A stretch of 64,000 nt of DNA. Origin: Cycas panzhihuaensis (Eukaryota > Cycadophyta). The stretch is from the NCBI GenBank assembly GCA_023213395.1, contig CM041465.1:111359741-111423740 (forward strand), read 5' to 3'. The stretch's first letter is position 1. Every line of letters begins with the position of its first letter. The notes beneath the pieces were generated by a model. That model had not been told where the DNA came from, did not search any database, and was given only the letters and a program-made list of their open reading frames with translations. Below, piece after piece: positions 10,871 through 22,372 of the stretch. The position numbers and the translations under genes were made by a program.

Positions 10871-12627
10871 CCCTAGAACAAGGGGAAGAAGGTGATCTAG
10901 TTACTTGAAGTAACTCCTTTCTACGCCCTTACGATCTCAGTCGCCAGGGCCTTGCCGGGAGCTTCTTGTTCTTCCGCTCCTTCCGACCCTCTTCCAGAGA
11001 ACCTTCCTCTGGAAATACCTCTCTTTCCCAAGGCTATTCCTGTATGCCCAGGTCGTTATGATTTCTGAAGGGCACTTACCCAACCTACGGCGAAGGGTAA
11101 TCCCTTATGCATCGTGGACGAGCTTCATACTATCGCCGCAGGAATGTCCTTAATGGACATTTTGAGGAGTTATCCCAAGTAGTAGGCCCTCCTCCTGGAA
11201 GCTTTAGGATCGAGTGATGTGCCTGTCCATGCTTTGGGCATTACCTGAAGTTATGGACCTGTTATCTCATTTGATCCTAAGGATCTTCCTCCTTCCGGTG
11301 AAAGGGAACGTCAGTAGAACTTCCCATTCACTATCACTATCGATACACTTGATTGTATCCTTCGAAGGACTGTTGTTGACAATGGTTCTTTTGTCAATAC
11401 CATGCCCTTGCGTGTCATGCAAGAGCTTGGTATCTCCGCCTTGGAACCTGTTCCATGGCAATGCCAAGGTTATGATAGTAGCGAAAAGACCCCTTTGGGA
11501 TTTGTCGTGATTCTGCTCACCCTTGAGGGCAAGACTGTTCTTGCCGATGTTGTAGTCCTCGACGTTGACATTGACTACAACCTCCTTCTAGGTCGTCCAT
11601 GGCTCAACTAAATGGGAGCTGTGTGCTCGACTCTTTGGGGATAACTTAAATTCGTCCATGACGGACGGATGAGAGTGATTCCCTGTGAACACCCATTTAC
11701 TAAACAAACTTGTTCCACTAATTCGGCAAACTAAGGTCCTTCTACGCATGCCTCAACTTGCTCTATTGGCATACCTAACCCATCCGAAGAAGATCTCGTA
11801 TCTTCTTCCCCTAGTCTCACGTGGTTTGCCCCTATTGGCGTTGGGAGTTATGGGTATCTCGCTTCATTTAGTGACGACGAGTCACATGACAAGGGCATGG
11901 ATTGTCTTCACCCTGTCTCTTTCCTCTGCACCAGTAGGTCGCACCCGTCTCGTTCTAGACCCCCGTCTAACATCTCTCTCATTGGTGAGTCTAGCTACTC
12001 CTACGTGTCATATGTCATCGCTCGTATTGACCAGCCCATCATCAGTTCTTCTTCTTCATTACCCCCCGTAGGTAATGGCTTTGAAGAACGGCCTTTCACT
12101 CCTTTTGAGGAGCCTCCTTTTGACTTTCTTTCAGAGTCCCGCGAGGAAGTTGAGCAACCTGATGACCATCAGGGTCTCATTGTTTCTACTCCCTCCAGTG
12201 CTTCCTCTACTCGAAGTAAGGTCATCCATGGGGTGGATTACTTCGAGGATGACGAAGCCCTACTTGAGCACCTAGCAGGTTTTGCGCCCAACTTGCCTTC
12301 TGGTCACCACAGGCTTAGTCACTAGAAGATCCTTGGGATTGGATCCACACTTGCTGATCCAATCCCATCTCCTATTCCACCTCTTCCTGTTGACCTTGCT
12401 CCTCTCCACTTCAAGGAGGGTAATGCCATGTGCATGGGGGCAACCCAGGACATAGTCTTGGCCCTCAACAAGGTCATTAAGGTAGGGTTGGAGTGTTCTC
12501 CTAAGGAGATAAGGGAGTACTCCCTTCTGTTCTAGGAGTTTTGAGACGTGTTTACGTGGGATTATGCTGACATGAAGGGGATTGACCCCTCCATTGTCAC
12601 TCATAACCTCACCACCATTCTTGGGAT
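10871..12627 (+). pseudogene. Protease and start of pol of B1, truncated
   Basis: A retroviral-type aspartic protease lies at about 11300-11610. It has RRTVVDNGS with the active-site aspartate, PLRVMQELG and a closing NLLLGRPWL. A Ser/Pro/acidic spacer follows (11620-12330), then the pre-RT block (NAMCMGATQD near 12425, DMKGIDPSIV near 12575). The frame carries several stops. At about 12620-12630 the sequence changes within a few bases from pol to the gag of another element (A1). All of RT, RNase H and integrase of B1 are therefore missing. Confidence 0.8.
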
Positions 12628-14815
12628 TACCCGTCTGATTGGGCCTACCGTACCATGACTTCAGGAACTCAAGAGTTCCCTTCATCTGTCCTAGAATCCG
12701 CCCATGAGGGCGATGATTCCATCTACTATCCAGATGACCATTTCCACCTTGATGACTTTCAGCCTTCCGCTCAAGTAGCGGAAGATTCGATCCCTCACGA
12801 GACTCGCCACCCCACTGGCGAGCCTTACGAGGAGCGCCCCAAAGGATCCCCTACTTTCGAGGCCCCTTCGACCTCGTATGGCTATGAGGGTACCCCTCCC
12901 ACCGACGTGGTCGAGGTGCTTAGCGAGTACTTTTGAGCAGCTCGCCGCCAGTTGGAGCCTAGATGGTTTGCAAAAATGCTGCACAACGTAGCATCTTCTT
13001 CGTCCATGCCTGCATCGTCTACAACGATCGATGCTTCTACCCGCGCACACACGTCCTATGCCGTGTCTACCCCGGCTCCCAAGGTAAGTGTCGCGCCGCT
13101 TCGGTAGTGGTCCTACTTCTTCAGGACTTGTTCGTGGTGTGTCCTTTCCTCAACTCAGGGTTAGCATGCCATGCCTAAGCCAAACACATACACCACCTTT
13201 GAACGTGGCACATGCGTTCCCTAGTAGGCCTCGAGGCCCTACCAGTGCCGCCGCCGTTAGCCATGTAGGACCCGCTCCTACATATGTCCAAAACCCGGTT
13301 GGTGGTCCTTCTCTTTACGTGCCCCCAGGTTACACGTCTCAACCTTGGGGGCAAGGCAAGGGAAGCCATCTCCCTGTCTATGGTGTGGACCCATTGCACC
13401 CATATGGGGTCGCGCCACCTACGGGTGGCCCATATGGGTAAAACCCAGTCCCTCATACTCCGTTTCTGATGTCCAGCGCGACTCTCGTTGCTGCGTCATC
13501 ACAAGGGAGCGTACCTCCTTTTCAAAACTTTTACCCGCAGCCCCCTTTCCAACAAGGGGTCTTTTCCCAAGGAGGGATGGGTTTACCACCCCCATCCATT
13601 CCTTTACCGGTTGTCGATCCATTAGCCCAAGCAAGGACATGTCCTTTTGTGGACTATAGGTCGATGCCATTGTCTGTTAAGGCGCTAAGGACTAACCTGC
13701 CGCCTCACCCTCCTGAAGTTCCCAAATTCGACGGGACTTCGTCGCAAGACCCAACTGAGCATGTACACAGCTTTTCTATGGCGTGCATTGATTATTGGGC
13801 TTATGACCATATCCTTATGAAGCTATTTCCGCGGTCCTTACAGGGCGATGCCCTCAAGTGGTTTTACCGCCTTCCCGCTCATTTGATCTCCTTATTCCAG
13901 CAACTAGTAGACGAGTTCGTCAACTATTTTGACGTAGCCCGCCCATTCGAAAGCAGAATGAAGGCGCTTCTGTCGCTTAAACAAGGTCACGATGAGATGA
14001 ATCGTGACTTTGTGCGACGCTTTCACGATCTTCTTCACTCCACCAAGGCCACGTTGCCTGAGGAGTTGAAGAGGGATCTCTTTGTCAATGCACTTCGCCT
14101 CGAAGTGCATGTGGAAGTCCTCAAGATGGGGGCGACCACGTGTGACTCTGCCATCACAAGGTGTTTAGCTTTGGAGGCCATTGAGATCCAAGCGGGACTC
14201 AAGAAACCTCCTAGGCCCTCGCAACGTCGCGAGGCGCCTCCTCCAGCGAAGGAGACCAAACCTCCGTAGCCCGCTAGGTCCACCTCGCATCCGACTGAGA
14301 GGACCCTGGATCCCCTCACCTCTGCCATTCGCTCATTTGAGCACACGATGAAGGAGTTAAAGCTCTAACCTCCTTCGTCGCCAACCTCCCATAAACCTGT
14401 CCAGTAGACTTCTCGTGCGATGCCCCCCAAAGGGGGTAACATCCAGTCTTCTCAAGCAAGGAGGACCGATCCTCCCCTTGAGAAGAGGTGGTGCTCCATC
14501 CATGGGGAGTGTTTCCATGACGATTCGTGTTGCCAAGCGCAGCACCCACGTGGCGCCCCGCCGCGTGACTCGTCCCCTAGGCGAGCATCGAGGCCTAACC
14601 TCGATCAGCCCATTCATAGAGACCCGTTCCCCAAACATGGGGAACGGGGTCGCGATGTCCAAAGAAAAGAATGCGAGAACCGGGATAGGTCTCCCGATCC
14701 CCGCCCTTTGCGTGGTAGAGGGAAGGGTGTACAGAGGTCGCCTTCCCCGTCGCGATCCCCTGACCGCCACGCTCCATCGCCTTCACGGTCCCGTAACAAG
14801 GGAAAGAAGGTGATC
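12628..14815 (+). pseudogene. gag of A1, 5'-truncated and broken
   Basis: The frame joins homologous A2 gag at about residue 32. It has a Pro/Ser-rich N-terminal half with a PYGVAPPTGGPYG motif near 13400, and a Retrotrans_gag-type domain at about 13690-14120 (FDGTSSQDP, GDALKWFYR, LKQGHDEMNRD, EELKRDLFV). The zinc knuckle C-X2-H-X4-H-X4-C lies at 14492-14533, followed by a basic Arg/Ser-rich tail. Stops include TGA near 12934, TAG 14267, TAA 14366 and TAG 14405. The last two are at the same codons in A2 (30514 and 30553). Confidence 0.85.
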
Positions 14816-17291
14816 CAAATGCTCGAGACCACTCCTCTTTACGCGTTGACTCGGTCTCAAGCCGCAAAGGAGGCAACAGGTGGCTCCGCGTCTACCTCGC
14901 AGCTTGATCCTCCTCCGGAGATTCCCGCACTTCCCAAGACTATTCCTGTACGCCCCGGTCGATTCGACTTTAGGAGAGCCCTTAGCCAACCCACAGGGAG
15001 GTGTAAGCCTTTCTCCGTAGTCGAAGAACTTCTTACCGTGGCTGCCGGGATGTCCATCATGGATGTCTTGAGAAGTTGCCTGGAGCAACGTGCGCTCCTC
15101 CTCGAAGCTCTTGGATGGAATGACGCGTCCGTTCATGCCTTGGGTACGACCCCGAGCAGTGAACCCGTTATCTCCTTCGATCCCCGAGATCTCCCCGGAT
15201 CTAGTGGAAGGGAACGTTAATGGAACTTCCCTTTCACTATTACCATAGATACTCCCGATTGCACGTTGCGAAGAACCGTCGTGGACAACGGTTCTTCCGT
15301 CAACGCCATACCTTTGCGTGTTATGCAAGAGCTCGGCGTTTCCGCCTTGGAACCTATTCCATGGCGTTGTCAGGGTTATGACGGTACCGAGAAGATTCCC
15401 TTAGGATCTATCTCGATACCCCTTACCCTCGAGGACAAGACTGTCGTTACCGACATCGTCGTCCTCGATGTCGATGTCGATTACAACCTGCTTCTGGGTC
15501 GACCATGGCTTGACCAAATGGGAGCCGTGTGTTCCACCCGTTGGGGGCAACTTAAATTTATCCATAATAGACAAATGAAAGTTGTCCTCCGCGAGCAATC
15601 GCTCGCCAAGCCAGCTAGGCCTTCTGCCCAGGCAAATCGTGACCATACGAAGGGGAACAAACGCCCTTCCAACTATGTCTCGGCTTACTCCATCGGAATC
15701 CCTGATCCCTCTTACCGAGAAGAAGGTCTCGCACCTTCTTCTCCGGCATTGACGTGTTTTACCCCTATTGGCGTCGGCAGCTATGGGTATCTTCTTTGTG
15801 TTTGTGACGGTGTCCCATAGTGAGGATGAGGACCGTCGTCACCCAGTTTCATTCCTCCGCACTAGTATGGGACATCCTCCTAGTCCTAGGTTTCCTCCTA
15901 CGACCTCTTTTGTTATAGAGCCGGGTCACTTTCACATGTCACATGACAATGCGCATGTTGATCATCACGTTCCTAGCTCTTCCACCCCTTCGCCTCCCGT
16001 AGGTGACGATGTTGAGAGTTTCCCTCTTGCTTTTTACGAGGGACCCCTCCTTGACTCTCCTTCGGAGTCCCTTGGAGATGACGGGCAGTCTTTAGGCCAT
16101 ACCGGTCCTGTCGCTCCCACGCCATCCCTCGCCTCGCCCATTCGAAGTCAGGTCATCAATGGGATGGACTGCTTCGAAGATGACGAGGCTTTGCTGGAAT
16201 ACTTAGCTGGTTCCATGTCGAGTTTGCCTCCTGGCCATCACAAGCTTGGCCATTAGAAGGTCTTAGCGATGGGGTCCAAACTAGCCGACCCCATCCCTTC
16301 TCCCGTTTCCTCCCTTCCAGTTGATCTCGCCCCCTTCCATTTCTAGGAGGGGAATGCCATGTGCATGGGGGAAACCCAGGACATAGTCCTTGCCCCAGAC
16401 AAGGTCATCAAGGTAGGAGCGGTGTGTACCCCCGACGAAGTGAGGGAATACACCCTCCTGTTCCGGGAATTCTGCGATGTATTCGTGTGGGAATACTCAG
16501 ACATGAAGGGCATTGACCCCTCCATCGTCACGCATAACCTTACAACCTTCCCTGACGCTCGTCCCGCGGCCGGCAAAGATCCCCTTCACCCGAAGCTTTC
16601 GGCTGTCGTTAAGATAGAAGTTAAGAAGCTCCTGGAAGTGGGACTTATTTCCTCCATCGATTACCCCAAGTGGGTATCGAATATCGTTCCCGTTGCTAAG
16701 AAGAACGGGACCATTCGTATTTGTGTCGATTTTCGCGACATAAACAATGCTTGTCCTAAGGATAACTTCCCTCTCCCTTTCATCGATCAAATAATCGACC
16801 GTACGGCCAGATTCGAAGTTATGTCCTTGATGGACAGCTTCTCTGGCTACAACTAGATTCAAATCTCTCCCGAAGACCGTCATAAGACGGCCTTCATGAC
16901 GCCATGGGGTACCTTTGCCTACAAGGCAATGCCCTTTGGTCTTAAAAATGCAGGGGCTACTTATCAAAGAGCCATGCATTTCATCTTTCATAACCTCGTC
17001 AACAATACGTTAAAGCTCTTCATGGACGATATGATGGGCCTCTCTCATACCAGAGCCCACCACCCCTCCGACTTACGTGCCATCTTCGCAAGGTGTCGCA
17101 AGTATCATGTAAGCCTGAACCCACTGAAATGTGTGTTTGTCGTTACTTCGGGCAAACTCCTCAGTTTCCTTGTGTCTCAGCAAGGAATCCGGATCGATCA
17201 GGAAAAAGTCAAGGAAATCCTTGACATGCCACCGCCTAAGACCCAGCGACAAATTAAGTCGTTCCTAGGCAGGCTTGGTTTCTTGAGGTGA
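14816..17291 (+). pseudogene. Protease and reverse transcriptase of A1, broken
   Basis: The aspartic protease lies at about 15220-15520 (RRTVVDNGSSVN with the active-site Asp; NLLLGRPWLDQ). A Ser/Pro/acidic spacer of about 250 residues follows. RT lies at about 16590-17290: the blocks IRICVDFRDIN, FPLPFIDQII, SLMDxFSGYN, TPWGTFAYKAMPFGLKNA and the catalytic FMDD at 17019-17030, then LNPLKCVF. Stops include TAA 15218, TAG 15818, TAG 16253 and TAG 16854, all from C-to-T changes or local frameshifts. FMDD, not the more usual Y-V/L-DD, is shared with A2. Confidence 0.88.
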
Positions 17292-17745
17292 TTTTTAGCA
17301 GATTTCGCCATAAACGCCAAACCCCTTAAGAACCTATTGAAGAAAGGAGCCCCTTTTGTTTGGTCGAACAAGACCCAAAAGGCCTTCGTAGGACTCAAGG
17401 AAGCTCTCATTTCTGCCCCTACGCTGGTGCCTCCTCACTTCGATAGACCCTTCATTCTGTACACCTCGGCAACCGACGAATCCCTGGGTGCAATGCTCGC
17501 ACAGGAGGATGATTCAGGAACTAAGAGGGCCATTTATTTCATCAGCCGCACTCTCGCTACCACTGAGTTAAACTACCCTCCTGCCGAAAAGGAATGCCTC
17601 TCCTTGGTCCATGCGACCAAGAAATTTCGGCATTACTTGCTTAGTAATACAACCGGGGTGATCGTTCAATCCGATCCCTTGCGTTATTTACTTACCCGTT
17701 CGGATTTGAGAGGTAGGACGGGACGTTGGGCCATCCTGCTTTAAG
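17292..17745 (+). pseudogene. Native (gypsy-type) RNase H of A1, broken
   Basis: Directly after RT comes KKGAPFVWSNKTQKAFVGLK (the connection), then a RNase H of the RT_RNaseH type: ATDESLGAMLAQ, YFISRTL, NYPPAEKECLSLV (catalytic-type Glu) and IVQSDPLRYLL (Asp). It degrades the RNA strand of RNA-DNA hybrids during reverse transcription. A TGA at about 17289 separates it from RT and a TAA ends it at 17744. Confidence 0.85.
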
Positions 17746-19148
17746 AATTCGACTTGCAAGTTGTCAACAGGAAGTCGAAGAAGGGAATGATAGTAGCGGA
17801 GCAATTAGCCGACGCTACCATTCCCAACGCGAGTGGCGTCCCTGTTGACGACTCTTTCCCAGACGAGTCCATTCTGACCGTCCAGGATGTTCTTCCTCAC
17901 CCAATCGCCGATAGCGAGTGGTATGGCAACATTGTGTGATATTTGACTCAGTAAGAATATCGCCTGGCCAAGAATAACAAAGTTAGGTCGTATCTGGCCA
18001 CCGCCAGCTGGCGACCTCCTCGTGGACGGGGTGTTGTACAAGAGATCTTTCGATGGGATCCTGCTTCGCTATGTTGCTCCTGATGAAGCGGACCAAATAC
18101 TTCGCGAATGCCACCATGGCATTTGTGGGGGCCACTTTGGGGGCCAATCCATGGCCCAAAGGATCCTCCGCATGGGCTATTACTGGCCGTCCTTGTTCAA
18201 GGACGCCCACGCTTGTGCCCTTAGATGTCGTCGTTGCCAGGAGCACGCCAACGTCTCTCACATACCTTCCAAGGCGTTGCACCCTATCGTGTCTCCGTGG
18301 CCCTTTTCCCAATGGGGTTTAGACCTCATTGGGGCTATATCACCACCATCTTCCGCACAACATAAATATATCCTAACCACCACTGAATACTTCACTAAAT
18401 GGGCAGAGGCAATCCCCCTGTCCACTACCCCTGGTAAGACGATAGCCACCTTCGTCTACCAGCATATTATCTGTCGTTTCGGAATTCTAGACATCCTAAT
18501 TACGGATAATGGAACTCCCTTCTGTAATAAGGAAATGGACGAATTGTGCGAGAAATTCAAAATCTCGCACAAGACGTCATCCCCTTATTACCCCCAAGCC
18601 AACGGGCAAATCGAATCTTTCAACAAAATGCTCATTGGCATCTTGAAGAAAACCGTCGCCCAGTCTCAAAGAGACTGGCATATCCAACTCCCTTCCGCTC
18701 TATGGGCTTATCGCACCTCTATCTGGACGGCTACCGGGATGACCCCATTCTCGCTAGTCTACGGGACCGAAGCGATACTTCCGTTGGAAGTGGGGGTCCC
18801 TTCTCTTCGGGTTTCCCTTCAAGGCCTCATCGATGAGGAGTCTACTCGCCAGGCTCGTCTCCTAGACCTCGAAGCCCTAGATGAGAAGTGCTTAACGGCT
18901 TATCAAGCGAACCTCGCTACGAAAGCCCGTTTGCAAAAGACGCACGATAAATGCCTTCGTATCCCGGGGACCATGTCCTCAAATTGGAGTATCTTTACGA
19001 TCGCTTGGCCAAGTTCGGGCCCAAATGGGTAGGTCCCTTCGTCATTCTCAAAAGTCTCGATAACGGCGCATACAGGATCGCCACCTTAGATGGCTTGGAA
19101 TTCGAAAAAGCGGTCAACAGAAAGTTTCTCAAGAAATTTTACGCGTGA
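17746..19148 (+). pseudogene. Integrase of A1, broken
   Basis: After a short linker, the integrase N-terminal zinc-binding region (ECHHGICGGH, then CRRCQEH) lies at about 18106-18246. The catalytic core follows, with the DDE residues seen in GLDLIGA (about 18316), TDNGTPF (about 18503) and GQIESFN (about 18606). The C-terminal tail (GPKWVGPFVIL and LKKFYA, ending 19148) is the usual end of Tat pol. The longest open part is 18022-19032. The frame shifts near 18960, and earlier stops occur near 17938 and 17953. No archaeal RNase H lies between the native RNase H and integrase; it is found downstream instead. Confidence 0.88.
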
Positions 19149-19842
19149 TCTCTCTGCTCTTTTCTTCACCCTGCTCTGAAACGAGCCTAAACTACCATCC
19201 TGAATTGTCCCCATTCCTCCCCACCACGGGTAGGATGGCTATTTAAGGTGGACTCTCGTTCCTTCTTCCAGTTCCTCCCACGGAACCCGCATTCCCGTGC
19301 ACTCCTGGGAACCTTTGTCCTCCTATTTGGGCATCCCCCAACTAGGACGACGTTGTGGAGTATCGTTACTCCCCTTTTCGTGCTTGTCATTTCCTTCGCA
19401 TATTCCGCTATGCTCCCCTGTGGACGTGCATGTCGCCCTATCTTCTAACCTCACACCTCTCGATCACCTCTGCTCACAGTGGATATGTGTGCTCCTATTA
19501 GATATATGGCCATACATGGAAGGAAACACCTGCATATTTACAAAACTTTACAACGAAATTTATATATTTACATATTTCCATTTACAACATACAAAAAATA
19601 CTCATTTACAAAAGTAAATCATACATGCTATCTCTATCATACATGATACACGCCACTTCATGTCAAAAATGGGGTTCTAATTACCCCATGTGTATATATA
19701 TGTCAAAAATGTCATAGTACATCAGGTATGTGGGAAGCCGGGATCCTTGCAGGGGGAGTACAATCATGTGAGTCTACATATAACCCCTTGGAGGCCCGCG
19801 CTTTCCCGTCAAAATCATGTATATGTGTCTCCTAGTCTACTA
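19149..19842 (+). other. Spacer after integrase with a conserved hydrophobic reading frame
   Basis: A short frame from about 19248 is matched in A2 at 35384. The shared opening reads (M)DSRSFF.FLPRN, then LLGTFV, and after a one-base shift in A1, SLPSHIPLCS and DIWPYMEGNT. The peptide is hydrophobic; I cannot assign a function, and it may be non-coding conservation. TATTTAAG at 19240-19247 lies just upstream. The rest (19620-19840) is AT-rich and contains the GGGGTTCTAATTACCCC hairpin, plausibly the 3' end of the antisense transcript. Confidence 0.35.
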
Positions 19843-22372
19843 CTACTGTCCTGATCCCGGGGTCCAGTCCCCCGGTCTATGTGATCTCTCTCCTGGGGAC
19901 CACATCCCTGCGAGGCTCCTCCTAGGCCTCCGCGAGCTGCCCGCCTCGCTCTCCTTGTCCCGAGGTCGTCTCGGAGTCGTAGCTGTTGTATGTGTGTGTG
20001 TCCGGCTCTTGCTCGACCTCGAGACCATCTGCGCCACCAGCTGGTCGTAGCGGACCTAGATGTAATCCCTCTCGCCTCAGAGTCCCTCCTCGATGGCTCT
20101 AAACCTCTCCTCTGACGCCTTAAGGTGCTCCTCTAGGACTGCTAGGTGAGTGCTGCTCCCTGTGTCTCCTCCTGGCCCGCTCTGGCTCTCTAAGGCCTGG
20201 ATCCATCCACGCAGCTCATCTCGCTCGCCCCTGGTCATGTCGAGCTCTCGCTGCAGCTGCCCCCGGAATGCCATGTGCTCCTGGGTCTCTGTAGCCCAGA
20301 TGTCTCTCACTCTTACTAATGGGGTGAATGCCTGCATGTAGGCTCTCGCTGATCTGGGTGCGTCCTCCGCCTGGATGGGCGGTTGCCCCTCTGCATAGAC
20401 CTAAGGGAACAACTCCCTCACCATGGCCTTGACCAGCCGCTGGACCTCCGCTACACTTGTTAATGCAACATGCCATGTGTCAGTGTGTATCCTCGATGCG
20501 TGTCATGTGTCATAAAATGAAATCAAAAATCTATCTAGATGTCAAACGACTAAGGAAATGGTTAGGTCTCACTGTGGGCTGCCGGATCGATCCTCGCCGG
20601 GCGACATCCTTGTCTCTTGGCTCTCACTTGACTGGTACCTCATCCTCCGCACATCCTGCGCCTCTGCCTCATCTCGGCGGTGGCTCGACCCTCGCCTCTC
20701 CGGATCTCCTCATGATGCAGCTGCGCCCCAGGTCTCCCGGCCTGCTCATCTCGGTAGCTCCTGATGGGCCTGCCCCTCCTATGGCAGCCCCGGATGGTCC
20801 TGCTGCATCCTTGGATGACTGTGATAGACCTGCCTCTCCCGCAGGTCATGATGGGCCGGCCCCATCACCCTCGCCATCACTATCATCGCCCCCATCGTCG
20901 CTGTCATCATCGATGGGTGCTCCTGCTCCTGCTCCGTCATCACTCCCCCACCTGACTGCTCTGTATGGCTCTACTATGTAGTCGGTCAGAGTGAGGAGGT
21001 CGAGTGATGTCGCATCGACCGACCGACGGATATGGGCCTGGTCCTCTGTCCCCCGGAATCTCGTCTGCCACCTGTGGACCATCGGGGCCCACCTTGCTAT
21101 GGGGAATGCCCCCCCTGCTGGCGCCACTGCCGCAAAATGATCAAAAAACTAGCACTACAGCAACGTGCTGTAGGAAAATCCTCCTCTGCCTGATCTCCTG
21201 ATGGTATCTAGTTGGGCGACAAGGTTCGACGCAACTAGAGTGGCCCAGTCCATCCTCTAGGCCTCGGGGCCGTCTGATCCACCCATCCTCTTGGGATCTC
21301 CCTGTAGTTCTATTTCTGGGAGATCCAGAACAGAATGCATAGCAAGATAAGTTTCCTCACCCGAGGAATCCCTGACATGAGTACTGTCTGAAGGGGAGCT
21401 CCCTCATGCCACTGTCGCCTCGTGAGGAACTGAGCCGCCTCCCTGTGTGCTGCCTCGGTGCTAGACAGCGTCCTCAGTCTCACGGGTCTCCCTGTCGCTG
21501 GCACCCCTAGGATCCGTCTAATATCCTCCGGGGCGATGGTGATGTCTCCTATCTGAGGCAAGTGAAATACGTGCCTCCTCACATCCCATGCGACACTATG
21601 TCCACTAGGAGCCGTGATCCGATGCGACTGGGGGTCTTGAGGCCTAGACAGGCCACATCTCTTCAGGGTCGCCCTGTCCTCCTCTGTCGTCATCTCCAGG
21701 TAACTCAGGATGGGCATCTTGGCCGTTCTCATGGTTATCCATGATAGCACTGCCTGCAATCAGCAAAAGTCAATCCAAATCAGTTCCCTAGTAGTCATCT
21801 AGGCTTCTAGCTACTTGTCTGGTTGTCTTTTCTGGTTTTCAGGGGCTGTTTGGCCCGTTGTTTGTGTTTTTCTGATTTTCTACCTGCGTACCGCTCCAAA
21901 TTTAGCGGTACCGCTAAATTTGGAGCGGGTCCCGCGGTGATCGCTCCTGCTAGCGATACCGTGGCCAAGATCGTGGTGCCGCGATCTTGGATCTTGATCT
22001 GCAAGCAACCCCTAAAAGGGGGTTTTGGCTGAAAAATTAAAATTTTGTGGTGGACCCTGGGGCCCAAGGACGGTGCGCCTAATGCCCAGGTCCTCGCCTC
22101 TTTCTGGGTCCAATTCGGACTCCGAGAGGCCTCTAACCGCCCGTGAGGGGCATAAAAGGCATTAAAAATTTAACTAAAAAGCAATAAACTTTAAATTTTG
22201 AAATGATGAAGGTTTCGTTAGATCCACTCACTGGATCTGGCCTAACTGTCGCCATCTCGTCTCTGGGATCGTGATGACTGTCTCCTTGCTCGAATCCGAC
22301 GGTCAGATCGTCCCCTGCATGCCTCTGAAATCAGGTAGCGCTCCACGTCGTGAGGAAAAGGCTCTGGTTTCG
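19843..22372 (-). pseudogene. Antisense PMD-like gene of A1, decayed
   Basis: The gene has the same structure as the intact-looking A2 version (36018-38553). Exon 2 (about 21747 down to 20580) carries the plant-mobile-domain-like motif (HVFHLPQIGD, EDIRRILGVP) at about 21480-21580 and an acidic D/S stretch near 20870. Exon 3 (20457-19843) encodes a coiled coil and a basic tail. A1 has decayed: the start ATG of exon 1 is GCG, exon 2 carries a TAG at 21310 and frameshifts, the last exon-2 base before donor GTGAGA has changed, and the intron-2 acceptor CAG|G has become CAA|G. The exon-1 donor GTGAGT and TATA (22414-22424) are kept. Confidence 0.7.
21891..21990. repeat. Hairpin cluster in antisense intron 1 (A1)
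   Basis: Three inverted repeats lie in a row. The first is a 38-bp perfect palindrome (21891-21928) with centre GCGGTACCGC. The second is ATCGCT...AGCGAT (about 21938-21955). The third has arms CCAAGATCG and CGATCTTGG (21965-21973 and 21982-21990). A2 has the same three at 38083-38186 with compensating arm changes. Confidence 0.85.

Noticed and set aside
14595-15328. Long minus-strand frames opposite gag and protease (also at 16497, 31124, 32637, 60218 and similar places)
   Set aside because: Mirror frames of real plus-strand coding sequence, caused by codon bias. They have no start, promoter or motif of their own.
20457-20981. Plus-strand frame of 174 codons, Ser/Pro-rich (and the 302-codon frame at 36742)
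   Set aside because: They lie opposite the antisense gene and its acidic tract; the minus-strand reading has domain structure and splice sites, and the plus frame does not.
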